64,000 bases of DNA, taken from the NCBI GenBank assembly GCA_035653295.1, contig DASRCB010000233.1:1-64000 (forward strand), read 5' to 3'. This document shows, piece by piece, positions 8,210-21,155 of this stretch (position 1 is its first letter; each line of letters begins with the position of its first letter). Source of the DNA: DASRCB01 sp035653295 (lineage in GTDB: Bacteria; Acidobacteriota; Terriglobia; Bryobacterales; Bryobacteraceae). The position numbers were made by a program, and so were the translations under genes. The notes under the pieces were generated by a model that was not told the DNA's origin, made no database searches, and saw nothing but the letters and a program-made list of their open reading frames with translations.

Positions 8210-11200
8210 CTAGAACGCAAGGTGGACCGCCAACTGCAGGATGCGCGGCGCGTATGTGTTCGAGATCTGGCCGAAGGTGGAATCCGTTGGTATGGTGTCG
8301 GGATTGAGGAATTCGGTGTGATTGAACAGGTTGAACGCGTCGCCGCGGAATTCGACGTCCAGGCGTTCGGTGACGCGGAAGTGCTTCGAGAGCGCCAGGT
8401 CGAAGTTGGTGCGGCCGGGTCCCCGGAGACTGTTTCGCGGGTAAGTGCCGTAAGTCGGGTTGGTAATCTGATTTCCCGGGATACCGTCAAGGGCCAGCAG
8501 ACGCGCGATGCTGAAATCGGCAGGGTTGAAATAGTAGTTGCCGGCCGTTACGGTTCCGCCGCTCGGATTATTCAGCGTTTGGAAGTTATGCGGGTCGTAG
8601 GTGGTGATGTTACTGGTGGTCAGGTCGGCGTGGACCACGCTTGCGTCCCCGGCGCCGGACGGGCCAGGATCACTGCGCGTGGTGCTGAGGTTAGCGAATA
8701 CGTCCAGGGGGAAGCCGGTTCGCCAGCTGATGATGGGGTACAGCGTCCAGCCGGAGGTGAGCAGCTTCGGGCCGCTGGTCAAGTAATGGGCGAAGGGAAG
8801 CTCCCACCCGCCCGAGAACACCAGCGTCTGGCGCACGTCGAAATCGCCGGAAGCGTAGAACAGGTTATGGTTGTAGGCCGGGATCACGGAGTTGCGCTCG
8901 CGGAAGCCGCTGGAGTTATCCAGCTCGTGGCCCCATGTATACCCAAGCGTGAAGAAGCTGGCGCCCCAGCGGCTGTCGCCGCCCGACAGCTGCTTACGGA
9001 GGTTCAGCTCGAGCGCATTATAGTTCGCTTTCCCGATGTTCTGAAACTCAGTGAGGTAACTATACTGCGTGCCGTTGAAGTTGAACAGACGCGTGTCGGT
9101 CCCGAGGACAAACGGGTTTACGTCCACGAGTCCGGTCAGCTTGTGCGCGTCGTAACCGATGTAGCCAACCTCCAGAGAGAGGCTGGGAGCGAGCTGCTGC
9201 TGAACCGAGAGGTTGTACTGGAACACGTAAGGCGTGCGTAGTTTGGGATCGACAAAGTAAACTCCGCCGCCTCCGAAGGGGATAAACCCGGCATCGTTGA
9301 AATTCAGATTGTGGTTCAACGGCTTGGACGGGAATGGATTCACGGCGCCGGCCGCGGCGAAGGGGTCCTGGAAGGCGCTCGGACCGCCGCCGATGACGGC
9401 CGAGGGATAGATATCGGCATAACTGAAGAAGGGGGCCTGGCCGTTGAACTGAAGGTTATCTTCGCCCTTGAGAATGTCATAGAAGACGCCGAAGCCGCCG
9501 CGGACGGCGGTGCGGCCGTTGCCGAAGACGTCCCAGGCGAAGCCGACGCGCGGACCGAAATCATTGCGGTCGGGGAAATTGGAGCCTTTCGGCGCGCCCG
9601 GATCACCGGGAAAGATCAATCCCGGAGGCGCGTTGGGGAATACAACCGACTGATGTCCCGGGGCGAAGGTGAACGAGCGCCCCTGGGCATCGAACTTGGG
9701 CTCGGCATACTCGTAGCGGACACCAAGGTTCAGCGTGAGGCGGCGGGTAACGCGCCACTGATCCTGGGCGAAGCCGGCGTACTGATAGGTGCGGATGTTC
9801 GATGGCGCTTTGGGGAACTGGAAGTACTCATCGGGGAGGCCCATCAGGAAGTCGGCCAGATCGACGCCGGAACCGACGCTGGTGCCCTGCCCATAGAAGT
9901 AAAACTCGCCATTTACATAAAAATCGTAAACGGTGTTGTTCTGAAAGGGCGAGAAGTAATACCCGAACTTCAGGTTATGGCTGCCGTGCGTCCAGGACAG
10001 ATTGTCGAACATGGCGTAGCTGTTGTCCACCTCGTTGGTCGGCCCCTGGGGGCTGAAACCGAAGTAGACATTCGAGCCGATCAGGTCGATGCGCGGGGGA
10101 CCGGTGGGATCGTCGGAGGCAGTATTGATGCCCAGAGTCGAAGCTGTGATTTTACTCGCGGCCGCGGGGTAGGCCTGTTTATGGTTCAGCCGCTGGCCGG
10201 TGAGCCGCAGTTCATTGAGCAGGGCCGGCGAGAAGGTGTGGGTCCATGCCACACTGCCAAACCAGGTGGTGTCCGAGTAGTTATCCGGGAACCCTGCATA
10301 CACTGAATTGGCGAATCCAAACGGCAGCAGAATCGGGTGGTCGTTGGTGGTGAAGGTTCCGCTGAGGGTGTCGGAGGTAGAAATGGTGTAATCGAGCTTG
10401 CCGAGATACTCGTTGAAGTTGTCGGTCGCCGATGCCTGCGGGAAGAGAAAGCCGCTGGGCGAAGTGGGCATAAACTTCAGGTACTGCTGCGCGACCGGGT
10501 CGATGCGCGAAGGATCAATGATGCCCTGCGCGGCCAGCGCAGGATTGGGCTGGAAGTAAGGATTCGCCTGCAGAAATGCCGCAACCGTGCCGGCCTGATC
10601 GGAGTTCGAGAAATCGCCGCTCGCTTCGGCGGGCGTAAACGCCGTAACTTTGCCAGGGCTGGTGTCCAGCGCGGACTGGCGCTGTCCTTCGTAGGAGAAG
10701 AAGAAGAACAACTTGTTGCGCTTGATGGGACCGCCGACTGTGCCGCCGAACTGGTTGCGCTTCAGGATGGGTACGGGCAGGCCCTGCTGGTTGTTGAAGA
10801 AGGGGTTGGCATCGAAGGCGTCGTTGCGCAGGTAATCGTAGAGGGTGCCATGAAAGTTATTGGTTCCACTGCGGGTGACGACGCTGACGATCCCGCCGGC
10901 ATTGCGGCCGTATTCGGCGTTGTAATTGCTTTCGAGCACGCGGAATTCGGCGACTGCGTCAGGATTGGGGTCGGCGACGACGCCATTGCTGAGCAGGTCG
11001 TTATTCATGCCGCCGTCAAGCAGGTAGGTGACCGAGTCGGTGCGCTGGCCGCCGATGCTGTAATTCCCGGCCGCGGTGTTATCGGGGTTCATCTCGGTAA
11101 CGCCGGGCTGGGTGCGGAGCAGATCGAGTGTGTCGCGGCCGTTCAGAGGCAGTTCGAAGATGGCCTGACCGGTGACGGTTTCGGCGACGGTGGAGTTCTC

Positions 11201-11590
11201 GGTTTCCACCATGGACGCTTCACTTTCGACGGTGACGGCGGTGGTCAGCTTGCCGACGGTCATTTGCACGTCGACGCGCAGCGATTGATTGATCTCCAGA
11301 GGGTTGGCGGGAGCGACGGTCTGCTGCTCGAAGCCGGGCGCCTGAGCGGTGACCTTGTATTTGCCGATCGGCAACTGCAGGACCTGGTAGTAACCGGCGT
11401 CGTCGGCGGTGGTGTCGTGACCGATGTTGGTGTCAACGCTGGTGACGGTGACCCTGGCGCGCGGCACACCGGCGCCGGTCGGGTCGGTGATGTTGCCGAT
11501 GATTTTCCCGGTCGCCTCCTGCGCGTTCAGGAACGTGCAGGATGGAATCAACAGAGCGACCGAAAGAGCGGTCTGATGGAGTTTTTTCAT
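8210..11590 (-). CDS. Oar-like TonB-dependent outer-membrane receptor with carboxypeptidase-regulatory N-terminal domain
   Basis: 1126 residues. A signal peptide (residues 1-23, ending LNAQ) is followed by a beta-sandwich regulatory domain (GKIIGNITDPTGAGVPRARV, about 27-110), then a plug domain (about 120-240, with LPLNGRDTLDLLRTQPGV and TYLLDGGMNND). A large beta-barrel with many alternating aromatic strands ends in a terminal phenylalanine (LAVHLAF), the usual outer-membrane assembly signal. Such proteins are very numerous in Acidobacteriota and are thought to take up large substrates or export/anchor proteins. The substrate cannot be read. A GAGGG ribosome-binding site lies 7 bases before the ATG. 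The M28/S51 peptidase downstream hints at peptide-like material, but this is inference. Confidence 0.93.
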   Translation of the reverse strand: MKKLHQTALSVALLIPSCTFLNAQEATGKIIGNITDPTGAGVPRARVTVTSVDTNIGHDTTADDAGYYQVLQLPIGKYKVTAQAPGFEQQTVAPANPLEINQSLRVDVQMTVGKLTTAVTVESEASMVETENSTVAETVTGQAIFELPLNGRDTLDLLRTQPGVTEMNPDNTAAGNYSIGGQRTDSVTYLLDGGMNNDLLSNGVVADPNPDAVAEFRVLESNYNAEYGRNAGGIVSVVTRSGTNNFHGTLYDYLRNDAFDANPFFNNQQGLPVPILKRNQFGGTVGGPIKRNKLFFFFSYEGQRQSALDTSPGKVTAFTPAEASGDFSNSDQAGTVAAFLQANPYFQPNPALAAQGIIDPSRIDPVAQQYLKFMPTSPSGFLFPQASATDNFNEYLGKLDYTISTSDTLSGTFTTNDHPILLPFGFANSVYAGFPDNYSDTTWFGSVAWTHTFSPALLNELRLTGQRLNHKQAYPAAASKITASTLGINTASDDPTGPPRIDLIGSNVYFGFSPQGPTNEVDNSYAMFDNLSWTHGSHNLKFGYYFSPFQNNTVYDFYVNGEFYFYGQGTSVGSGVDLADFLMGLPDEYFQFPKAPSNIRTYQYAGFAQDQWRVTRRLTLNLGVRYEYAEPKFDAQGRSFTFAPGHQSVVFPNAPPGLIFPGDPGAPKGSNFPDRNDFGPRVGFAWDVFGNGRTAVRGGFGVFYDILKGEDNLQFNGQAPFFSYADIYPSAVIGGGPSAFQDPFAAAGAVNPFPSKPLNHNLNFNDAGFIPFGGGGVYFVDPKLRTPYVFQYNLSVQQQLAPSLSLEVGYIGYDAHKLTGLVDVNPFVLGTDTRLFNFNGTQYSYLTEFQNIGKANYNALELNLRKQLSGGDSRWGASFFTLGYTWGHELDNSSGFRERNSVIPAYNHNLFYASGDFDVRQTLVFSGGWELPFAHYLTSGPKLLTSGWTLYPIISWRTGFPLDVFANLSTTRSDPGPSGAGDASVVHADLTTSNITTYDPHNFQTLNNPSGGTVTAGNYYFNPADFSIARLLALDGIPGNQITNPTYGTYPRNSLRGPGRTNFDLALSKHFRVTERLDVEFRGDAFNLFNHTEFLNPDTIPTDSTFGQISNTYAPRILQLAVHLAF

Positions 11591-11805
11591 GGCTTTCCCT
11601 CAATGCCCGCCCCGCGTCTGAGCGGTTCCGAATCGCGGGGTCCGGTGAAGCGATATGGGTGACAGATTAGCATGTTTTGGTCGCGGAGAGCGGGGGCGTG
11701 GTGAGGTGTTCGCGCGAAGGTCTTAATAGGCGCGGGGGACCGCAAGGGATTTCGCGCCGGAGATGGTGCAGAAGCGATGAGCGATGCGGCGCCGCGGGCC
11801 GGGCT

Positions 11806-13239
11806 CTACTTCATCGTTGGGCTGTCGCCCGCTTTCAGATCGCCCAGCGCGTATTGAATACCGGCCCGAATATGCTCCAGCATGGGCGTCATCGCGTATA
11901 CCCGCGGATCGTGACCGTGGCCTTCGTAAAAGACGCGGCCCTTCCCTTCACGGCGAATGTAGCTTAACGCGTAGTCTCCATCCGTCCGGGGATCTACTTC
12001 TTTCGCTTTGTCCTGAGGACTCATCTTTGCGTAGTCGATGCTGGTCAGTTCGTGCACGTTCTTCAGTGAGAACGAGTCCTGCGCAAATGTGTATGTCTCA
12101 TCGCGGATCTCGAACTCCCTGCCATGAAACATCGCGGTCAAGGGACTCCTGGGATCGTCGATTTTTACATAGATCAGCTGTGGATCGGGCCAGTGGAACT
12201 TGAAGTACCCCCCAATTAACTTGTTGTAAGCCGGCCACTGGAGGACTGCTTTCGGTTCATGCATCGCCTGCGGCCCAGGGGCGGGCAGCGATGAGTAGAA
12301 GCGTCCCGCAAAATCGGCCGCGCTGACCTTCCCGGTTTTGTTTTCATCCAGCTTGTCGAACAGATCATCCGCCATGCGGGTCCATTCCTGGCTGGTGACG
12401 GTGTCGTTACGATCTTTGTCACTGGCCGCGACCAGCCGGGCGCTCAAATTCCGCGCCATGAAATCAGGAGCCCCGCCGCCGCCGGAGGCAGGCGCCTGCT
12501 CGGCAACGCAGTCGGTGTGATACGCATCCGTCGCCGCATGAATGCCGGCAATCCCTTTCCCGCTTCTCACGAAATCCAGGAATGCTGCCCGGCGCGCGGC
12601 GGTAACCGAGGGATCTCTATCGTCAAGGAAGCACGCAGTCGTGCTGTCGAGGAAGATCGCGTCGTACTGCTTCAGATTATTGCTGTTAATGTCGGCCGCG
12701 TTGTAAGTGACCGTTGTGCTCCATAACCCGCCCTGGTTTCCCAAAGCTTCCACTGTCCTGGCGGCGAGCGGGATGGAGGCATGCACGAAACCTCCCGCTC
12801 CTGTATGCGCCAGCACCAGCACTTTGCGGGGATGGAGCGGCTTCGCGCCTGGCGTGTTCGGCAAAGCGGCGATCATGGCGTCTACCTGCGCCTGCGGTAC
12901 CGTTATCGGGGTCGAATTGCCGGCGACATTGAATGTGTTCGCCTGTCCCGGCTTCGCGGGCGGCGGCTTGGGGAATAACCTGCTCAACCCAGCCGCAATC
13001 TGATCCTCGGTCAATCCACGAGCATCGGAGCCGCCCCATTCCGTGAACCACGACTGGAATCCCGATTCCATCTCGCTTCGCGTCAGCGTGCCGTCATGGT
13101 TGGCATCGAGGGCCTGAAACAGAGCCTGGCTGGTTCGCGCGCCGCCACGTTGCGCCCATAAACTCGCAATGCCGGCAGCGATGAAAACCACGGCCGCGGT
13201 CCACACACTGGCGGTTCTGGACAATTTGGTTCGAGTCAT
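11806..13239 (-). CDS. Secreted ThuA-like protein with EF-hand segments
   Basis: About 477 residues from the ATG at 13239 (a GTG 36 bases upstream is possible). A hydrophobic export signal is followed by an EF-hand loop (DANHDGTLTRSEM). The ThuA-like fold then begins (KVLVLAHTGAGGFVHASI, about 140) and continues with KGIAGIHAATDAYH. A second EF-hand pair, DKDRNDTVTSQEW and DENKTGKVSAADF, interrupts the ThuA part before it resumes with YFKFHWPDPQ and ends in FYEGHGHDPRVY and LEHIRAGIQYALGDL. ThuA proteins belong to the class-I glutamine amidotransferase-like fold and are linked to sugar metabolism, but their reaction is unclear. Calcium binding by the inserted EF-hands is suggested by the acidic loop residues. 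Confidence 0.82.
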   Translation of the reverse strand: MTRTKLSRTASVWTAAVVFIAAGIASLWAQRGGARTSQALFQALDANHDGTLTRSEMESGFQSWFTEWGGSDARGLTEDQIAAGLSRLFPKPPPAKPGQANTFNVAGNSTPITVPQAQVDAMIAALPNTPGAKPLHPRKVLVLAHTGAGGFVHASIPLAARTVEALGNQGGLWSTTVTYNAADINSNNLKQYDAIFLDSTTACFLDDRDPSVTAARRAAFLDFVRSGKGIAGIHAATDAYHTDCVAEQAPASGGGGAPDFMARNLSARLVAASDKDRNDTVTSQEWTRMADDLFDKLDENKTGKVSAADFAGRFYSSLPAPGPQAMHEPKAVLQWPAYNKLIGGYFKFHWPDPQLIYVKIDDPRSPLTAMFHGREFEIRDETYTFAQDSFSLKNVHELTSIDYAKMSPQDKAKEVDPRTDGDYALSYIRREGKGRVFYEGHGHDPRVYAMTPMLEHIRAGIQYALGDLKAGDSPTMK

Positions 13240-13313
13240 TGCATTCACCGAAGCCAAATTGTACCGCCGGTCCACTCGCGCGGTAGCTCATTTCGCATGA
13301 ACGGCCGAACGGT

Positions 13314-13769
13314 TCAGCGCCGAAGCGCGCCAGGAAAGCCCGCGATAACCAGGGCCGAGATAAATACAATTTGCCGAACGATCCGGAGCGGCAGTGCCGT
13401 AGCCGGCGAGTTACCGATGTTTAAGTGCTGACGAGCCGCACGCACGTTCGCCGGGAAGATTGCGATCAACAGCACGGCCAGACACGCCGCCGCTGCAGGC
13501 GCGGTAGCCGGGAACAGCAGCCCCACGGCGCCGAGGAGTTCGAGGACACCAGTAATGGTCACCATCAGACCCGGATTCGGAAAAGCGGTTGGGACCATGG
13601 CGACAAGGTCGGGCCGGCGTTTCCCCCAATGAGCAGACGCAGTCAGGAGAAACATCAGTGCAAGCCCGCCTCGCAAACAGGGCGTCCACGCGTCCAGCGC
13701 ATGCACTCCAGCGAACCCAACACCCCTGAGCGCGAGCGTCGCAGTCACCAGGACCAGGAACAGGACCAT
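13314..13769 (-). CDS. DoxX-like small membrane protein
   Basis: About 151 residues from the ATG at 13769. Four hydrophobic helices are visible. The segment GGLALMFLLTASAHWGKRRPDLVAMVP together with GVLELLGAVGLLFP is typical of the DoxX/DoxD-like family. Members are inner-membrane proteins associated with quinone-linked redox or membrane stress, but the biochemical role is unsettled. The open frame extends upstream to 14090, but that part runs antisense through the 5' half of the divergent toroid gene and reads as arginine- and histidine-rich noise, so the internal ATG is preferred. It is divergent from the next gene, with 99 bases between them. Confidence 0.7.
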   Translation of the reverse strand: MVLFLVLVTATLALRGVGFAGVHALDAWTPCLRGGLALMFLLTASAHWGKRRPDLVAMVPTAFPNPGLMVTITGVLELLGAVGLLFPATAPAAAACLAVLLIAIFPANVRAARQHLNIGNSPATALPLRIVRQIVFISALVIAGFPGALRR

Positions 13770-13868
13770 GAGGGTTGTCTTCAGCCAGTGTAAACAGTCA
13801 CTGTCGACCTCATCTGCCGGTTGATGCTGCCGGCAATCCGCGTTGTGATCCACTCGGAGAAGGAGAGC

Positions 13869-14846
13869 ATGGCGATCCATCCACGAATCACAGAATGGCT
13901 GCTCGATTCCGACCCCTCGATCCGCTCGCAGCTGATGCGGGACCTGATGGGTTCGCCGCCGGAACAGATCGCGGCCGAGCGCGCGCGGGTTGCTGTTGAA
14001 GGCGCTGGAGCAACACTGCTCGAGATGCAGGCGCCCGATGGCCGGTGGGGTGGCGCGGCATGGAACCGAGGGTGGAATTCCACTATGCACGTGCTCATGT
14101 TATTGCGCGAGCTCGGGCTGGATCCAGCCAGCGACCGGGCCCGCCGCGCAATCGACCTCGTTCGCGAGCGCGTAACCTGGAAAGGATGTGGACCGCGGGA
14201 ATGTGACGCCAACGGCTTCTTCGAAGGCGAAGTCGAGCCCTGCATTAATGCGCAGGTCGCGGCCGTAGGCGCGTACTTTGGCCATGACGTGGGGGCACTG
14301 ATCGCTCGATTACTCGCTGAACAGTTGCCCGACGGCGGCTGGAACTGCGAGGCGGTCAACGGGTCGAGCCGGTCGTCCTTTAACACCACGATCTGCGTTC
14401 TCGAGGCCCTGCTGGCGTATGAAGGCGCGTTCGGAAGCACCCCGGCGATTCGCGAAGGCCGTATCCGCGGGCAGGAGTACCTTCTCGATCGCCGCCTTTT
14501 TCGGCGCCGCTCGACGGGCGAGGTCATCGAGCGCGATCGCAAGGGCGGCGCCGACTGGACGCGTTTCGCGTTTCCCGCCTGGTGGCATTACGACGTGCTG
14601 CGCGGACTCGACTACCTGCGCAGCGCCGGGGTTCCTCACGATGAACGCATTGCCGACGCTGTCGAGTTGGTCGCATCGAAGCGTGACAGCAATGGGCTGT
14701 GGCGGCTCGACACCAGGTACGCCGGGGTGATGCCCATTGACATGGGTGAAGATGTGGGACAGCCGAGCCGATGGAATACGCTGCGCGCTCTGCGCGTGCT
14801 GAACTGGTTCGGTTATGAGTCTTCGCGGTCGACCGCTCTCGGCTGA
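13869..14846 (+). CDS. Alpha/alpha-toroid (prenyltransferase/squalene-cyclase repeat) protein
   Basis: 325 residues. The start at 13869 is supported by GGAGAG just upstream. The protein consists of QW-like helical repeats with the spacing seen in the squalene cyclase/prenyltransferase superfamily: MQAPDGRWGG, LLAEQLPDGGWNC, KRDSNGLWRLD, each preceded by helical pairs. The DXDD acid motif of true class II terpene cyclases is not visible, and the protein is about half the length of a squalene-hopene cyclase, so cyclase activity is unlikely. Such short toroid proteins are common and mostly uncharacterised. It is followed by perR after 70 bases that contain the perR promoter. Confidence 0.7.
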   Translation: MAIHPRITEWLLDSDPSIRSQLMRDLMGSPPEQIAAERARVAVEGAGATLLEMQAPDGRWGGAAWNRGWNSTMHVLMLLRELGLDPASDRARRAIDLVRERVTWKGCGPRECDANGFFEGEVEPCINAQVAAVGAYFGHDVGALIARLLAEQLPDGGWNCEAVNGSSRSSFNTTICVLEALLAYEGAFGSTPAIREGRIRGQEYLLDRRLFRRRSTGEVIERDRKGGADWTRFAFPAWWHYDVLRGLDYLRSAGVPHDERIADAVELVASKRDSNGLWRLDTRYAGVMPIDMGEDVGQPSRWNTLRALRVLNWFGYESSRSTALG

Positions 14847-14889
14847 AGCCGCATCCGCGAGAATCCGATCGTCCTGACTAACTTTCAGA

Positions 14890-14904
14890 TTAGATATAAT
14901 CTAA
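14890..14904 (+). promoter_or_regulatory. PerR-box-like operator overlapping a -10 element
   Basis: TTAGATATAATCTAA is a 7-1-7 near-perfect inverted repeat matching the Per/Fur box pattern (TTANAATNATTNTAA) at most fixed positions. It contains a consensus TATAAT at 14895-14900. A weak -35 (CTGACT, 14874-14879) lies upstream. Repressor bound here would block the promoter of the downstream Fur-family gene and probably katG. Confidence 0.6.
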
Positions 14905-14916
14905 ACACGGTTGTTC

Positions 14917-15342
14917 ATGGACCCTGATGCGATCCAACGCTCTTTGGCCGGCGCCGGGCTGCGGAGCACTCCGCAGCGCTACGCGGTCATGGCGTTCCTC
15001 ATGGAACAGCCCGGACATCCCACAGCCGCAGAGATCTTCGAGGCTGTGAACCGCGTCGACCCGCGCTCTTCGCGCGCTACGATTTACAACAATCTGCGCG
15101 ACCTCGTGCAGGCAGGTTTGGTGCGTGAAGTGGCCATGGAGGGCCGCGCCGCGCGATTCGATGCCAAAGGCATGCAGCATCACCACTTCATCTGCGACCG
15201 CTGCGGCAAGGTCGAGGACATGGACTGGTACGACGTGCCCCGGCCCGCCGCAGCCGCGCTCGGCAAACGGGTGCTTCGTGAATGCGAACTCATTTTCCGG
15301 GGCCTGTGCACCAGATGCGCTCCCCGGCGCGCTTCCCGCTAA
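14917..15342 (+). CDS. perR: Fur-family peroxide-responsive repressor (PerR type)
   Basis: 141 residues from the ATG at 14917 (a TTG two codons earlier is possible). The N-terminal winged helix (about 1-80) includes TPQRYAVMAFL and RATIYNNLRDLV. The C-terminal dimerisation domain carries the metal/peroxide-sensing region MQHHHFICDRCGKVEDMDW and a second cysteine pair, LCTRCAP, for structural zinc. PerR uses Fe(II)-catalysed histidine oxidation to sense H2O2 and derepress detoxification genes. The adjacent downstream gene is katG (30 bases away), and a PerR-box-like site covers its own promoter, so autoregulation and control of katG are likely. Assignment to PerR rather than Fur/Zur rests mainly on the katG linkage. 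Confidence 0.88.
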   Translation: MDPDAIQRSLAGAGLRSTPQRYAVMAFLMEQPGHPTAAEIFEAVNRVDPRSSRATIYNNLRDLVQAGLVREVAMEGRAARFDAKGMQHHHFICDRCGKVEDMDWYDVPRPAAAALGKRVLRECELIFRGLCTRCAPRRASR

Positions 15343-17613
<2,271 letters not shown>

Positions 17614-17623
17614 GTGAAGTTCC

Positions 17624-17654
17624 CTGGGCGCGCGCCGCCTGCTCGCGCGCCCAG
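17624..17654 (+). terminator. Strong hairpin after katG
   Basis: CTGGGCGCGCG pairs perfectly over 11 bases with CGCGCGCCCAG around a 9-base loop, starting 10 bases after the katG stop. There is no clear T-run, so it may act as a Rho-assisted stop or an mRNA 3' stabiliser. Confidence 0.55.
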
Positions 17655-18036
17655 CACCAGTCTTACCAGGGCCACATCTGACGTTTTTCAACGCTGCGGC
17701 ACAATCGTTGTCATCGCGAGTCGCCTGCCAAAGCCGTTCCGCGGACAAGACCTTACGAGCGACGAATTGATAGTCGTATGCATTCGAATAACCGAAGTGC
17801 CCGCGTCGAGAGAACACACCCTGGAGCCTGACCTGGCACAGCGCATCAGTTCTGGTCGAAGGCGCGAGCCTCGGGAGGCCCTTCGCATGTTCGTCGAACT
17901 CGACCCAAACGCGCCGTCGAATGCCGCACGCCGGGCACACCAGTTCCTGCGATTTGGAACCGACACGGTAGGCAGCCCTTATAATGACGTCCTCCATTGA
18001 ATTGCCGGAATCTGCCAGCATTGCGCAGAACGAACA
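17655..18036. other. Intergenic stretch between katG and the ABC permease
   Basis: About 380 bases between the convergent katG and permease genes. Open frames exist on both strands, for example a minus frame from an ATG at 17997 containing LVCPACGIRRRVW. It has no ribosome-binding site and runs on antisense into katG, so I do not call a gene. It may hold remnants of one. Confidence 0.35.
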
Positions 18037-19548
18037 TTAAGGAGCGGGAAGCGGTGCTTCGAAATCGCCAAGCCGTAAACCGTTCATGTCGAAATCTTTC
18101 CGAATGTATGCCACTGGTTCGATCGCGTACGCGGTCACCCCCGTGCCATCGTCAGGCAGCGGCGCCTGCAATGAGGTTTGTTTTATGGGTACAAGCGGAT
18201 CGTTAGCGATCAGCGGGTCGTCTGCCGCGAACGGCGAGAACGAAGCGGTGTGTGGATAAGAGATGGTGTTAAACGGCGTGGCGGGATCGCCGCTGTGTGT
18301 GCGCACCACGTTGAACACCACCTCGTCAGCTCGCGATTTCAGAGCCGAACGGCAAGTCAGCCATATTGTCGAGCGTGTTCGCAGGGCCGAACATAAACCG
18401 ACTCCAGGGGTGATCAGGAAATGCGGTCGATCTTCCAGCGGAAGTGTCACCTGCCGGCCGTTGCCATACAGCGTGAAATATAGTAAACCGCGAATCCGCA
18501 CGGTGTCGTTCCTCACTGTCTGGTAAAAGGCGTTGGGAAGAGAAGCGTGGAACCAAAGATTAGTGTCTGTTGAGCGCACGTATATCCGGGCGTCCCTGTC
18601 AGAGCGCCAGGCATGACCCCGAGGTCCTTCAATCGTCGCAGTGATCCCTTCCGCCCTTGGGACGAGGAACTCAGGTATGCCGCCCACGCGCAACGGAACG
18701 TCCAACGCGACGGAGCCATCGCCGGCAGGAATCACTCTCGTTGTCGAACGCAGCGCGGAATCGAAATCGACGTGCAGCGCTGAATTGTCGATTTTTCGTT
18801 GCGAAAGCCGAGATTGCAGCGCAAATGCGGCTGTCCACGGCAGCCAAACCACGGCCGCGAACGCCGCCAGAAAAGAGACCGCGGCCATAGTGCGGGATAT
18901 CAGCGTACCCTGCCTCTTATACTGCCGGACAATGATCATGATCGCTGCGACGGCAATGACAGCGAGCATTGCATAAGACCGCGTCCACTCCAGCGCAAGC
19001 CAGGGTGCGCCTGCGTTCGAACCGCTCAGGACAAAGGTCAGCGCAACCACGGCGAGAGCGGTGATCGATAGCGCGGCGATAAGTTGGACGACTCCGGTAG
19101 TAACGGCGGCCAGCGCCGCTACGGGCAGCGCCAACCACGCGATAACCAGCAGTTGCGCCCAGAGCAGGCCGGCGACCTGCGGCGCCAGGGAGAACCCGAA
19201 CGCACGAAGGACGACGGCGTCCGCAATGAGCTTGGGCAGGCTCACCGTCACGATCACGAACAGGGCTTTTGCCGCTAACAGGCTACGCCAGGCGTATGGC
19301 CGGGTAATCCAAAATTGCCGGGTACCTACCAGCGTCTCGCCGTAAATCGCACGGGCCACCAGAACAGTCCATGCAAACGGCAGGAGGTATGTGATCAGTG
19401 TTAACGCGATCCCCTGCGCCGCGCCGACGCCCCCACGCGTCTGCTGCACCAAACCGAAGACGAAAGCGGCGTTGGCCATGAGTACGACCGCGATCTCGGC
19501 CCAGAGGTGACGGACATCCTTTTTGAAAATATGAATGGTCTGCCACAT
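18037..19548 (-). CDS. Hypothetical ABC-exporter membrane subunit
   Basis: 503 residues. The first half has about six hydrophobic helices (for example ALTLITYLLPFAWTVLVA and LLVIAWLALPVAALAAV), then a seventh around residue 230. The second half is a long soluble domain with beta character that probably lies outside the cytoplasm. It starts 4 bases after the ATPase gene and is third in the order GntR regulator, ATPase, permease, which resembles the Bacillus ytr-type exporter operons. The substrate is unknown. YtrA-type operons respond to cell-wall antibiotics, so an envelope-stress role is plausible but unproven here. Confidence 0.7.
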   Translation of the reverse strand: MWQTIHIFKKDVRHLWAEIAVVLMANAAFVFGLVQQTRGGVGAAQGIALTLITYLLPFAWTVLVARAIYGETLVGTRQFWITRPYAWRSLLAAKALFVIVTVSLPKLIADAVVLRAFGFSLAPQVAGLLWAQLLVIAWLALPVAALAAVTTGVVQLIAALSITALAVVALTFVLSGSNAGAPWLALEWTRSYAMLAVIAVAAIMIIVRQYKRQGTLISRTMAAVSFLAAFAAVVWLPWTAAFALQSRLSQRKIDNSALHVDFDSALRSTTRVIPAGDGSVALDVPLRVGGIPEFLVPRAEGITATIEGPRGHAWRSDRDARIYVRSTDTNLWFHASLPNAFYQTVRNDTVRIRGLLYFTLYGNGRQVTLPLEDRPHFLITPGVGLCSALRTRSTIWLTCRSALKSRADEVVFNVVRTHSGDPATPFNTISYPHTASFSPFAADDPLIANDPLVPIKQTSLQAPLPDDGTGVTAYAIEPVAYIRKDFDMNGLRLGDFEAPLPAP

Positions 19549-19552
19549 ATGT

Positions 19553-21108
<1,556 letters not shown>

Positions 21109-21155
21109 TGACGCTGCGGCCGCAGAACAGCGGCTCTTCCAACCTTTGTGTCAAC

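Noticed and set aside
8122..8490. N-terminal extension of the M28 gene
   Set aside because: It overlaps the receptor gene's 3' end in another frame and passes through the terminator hairpins.
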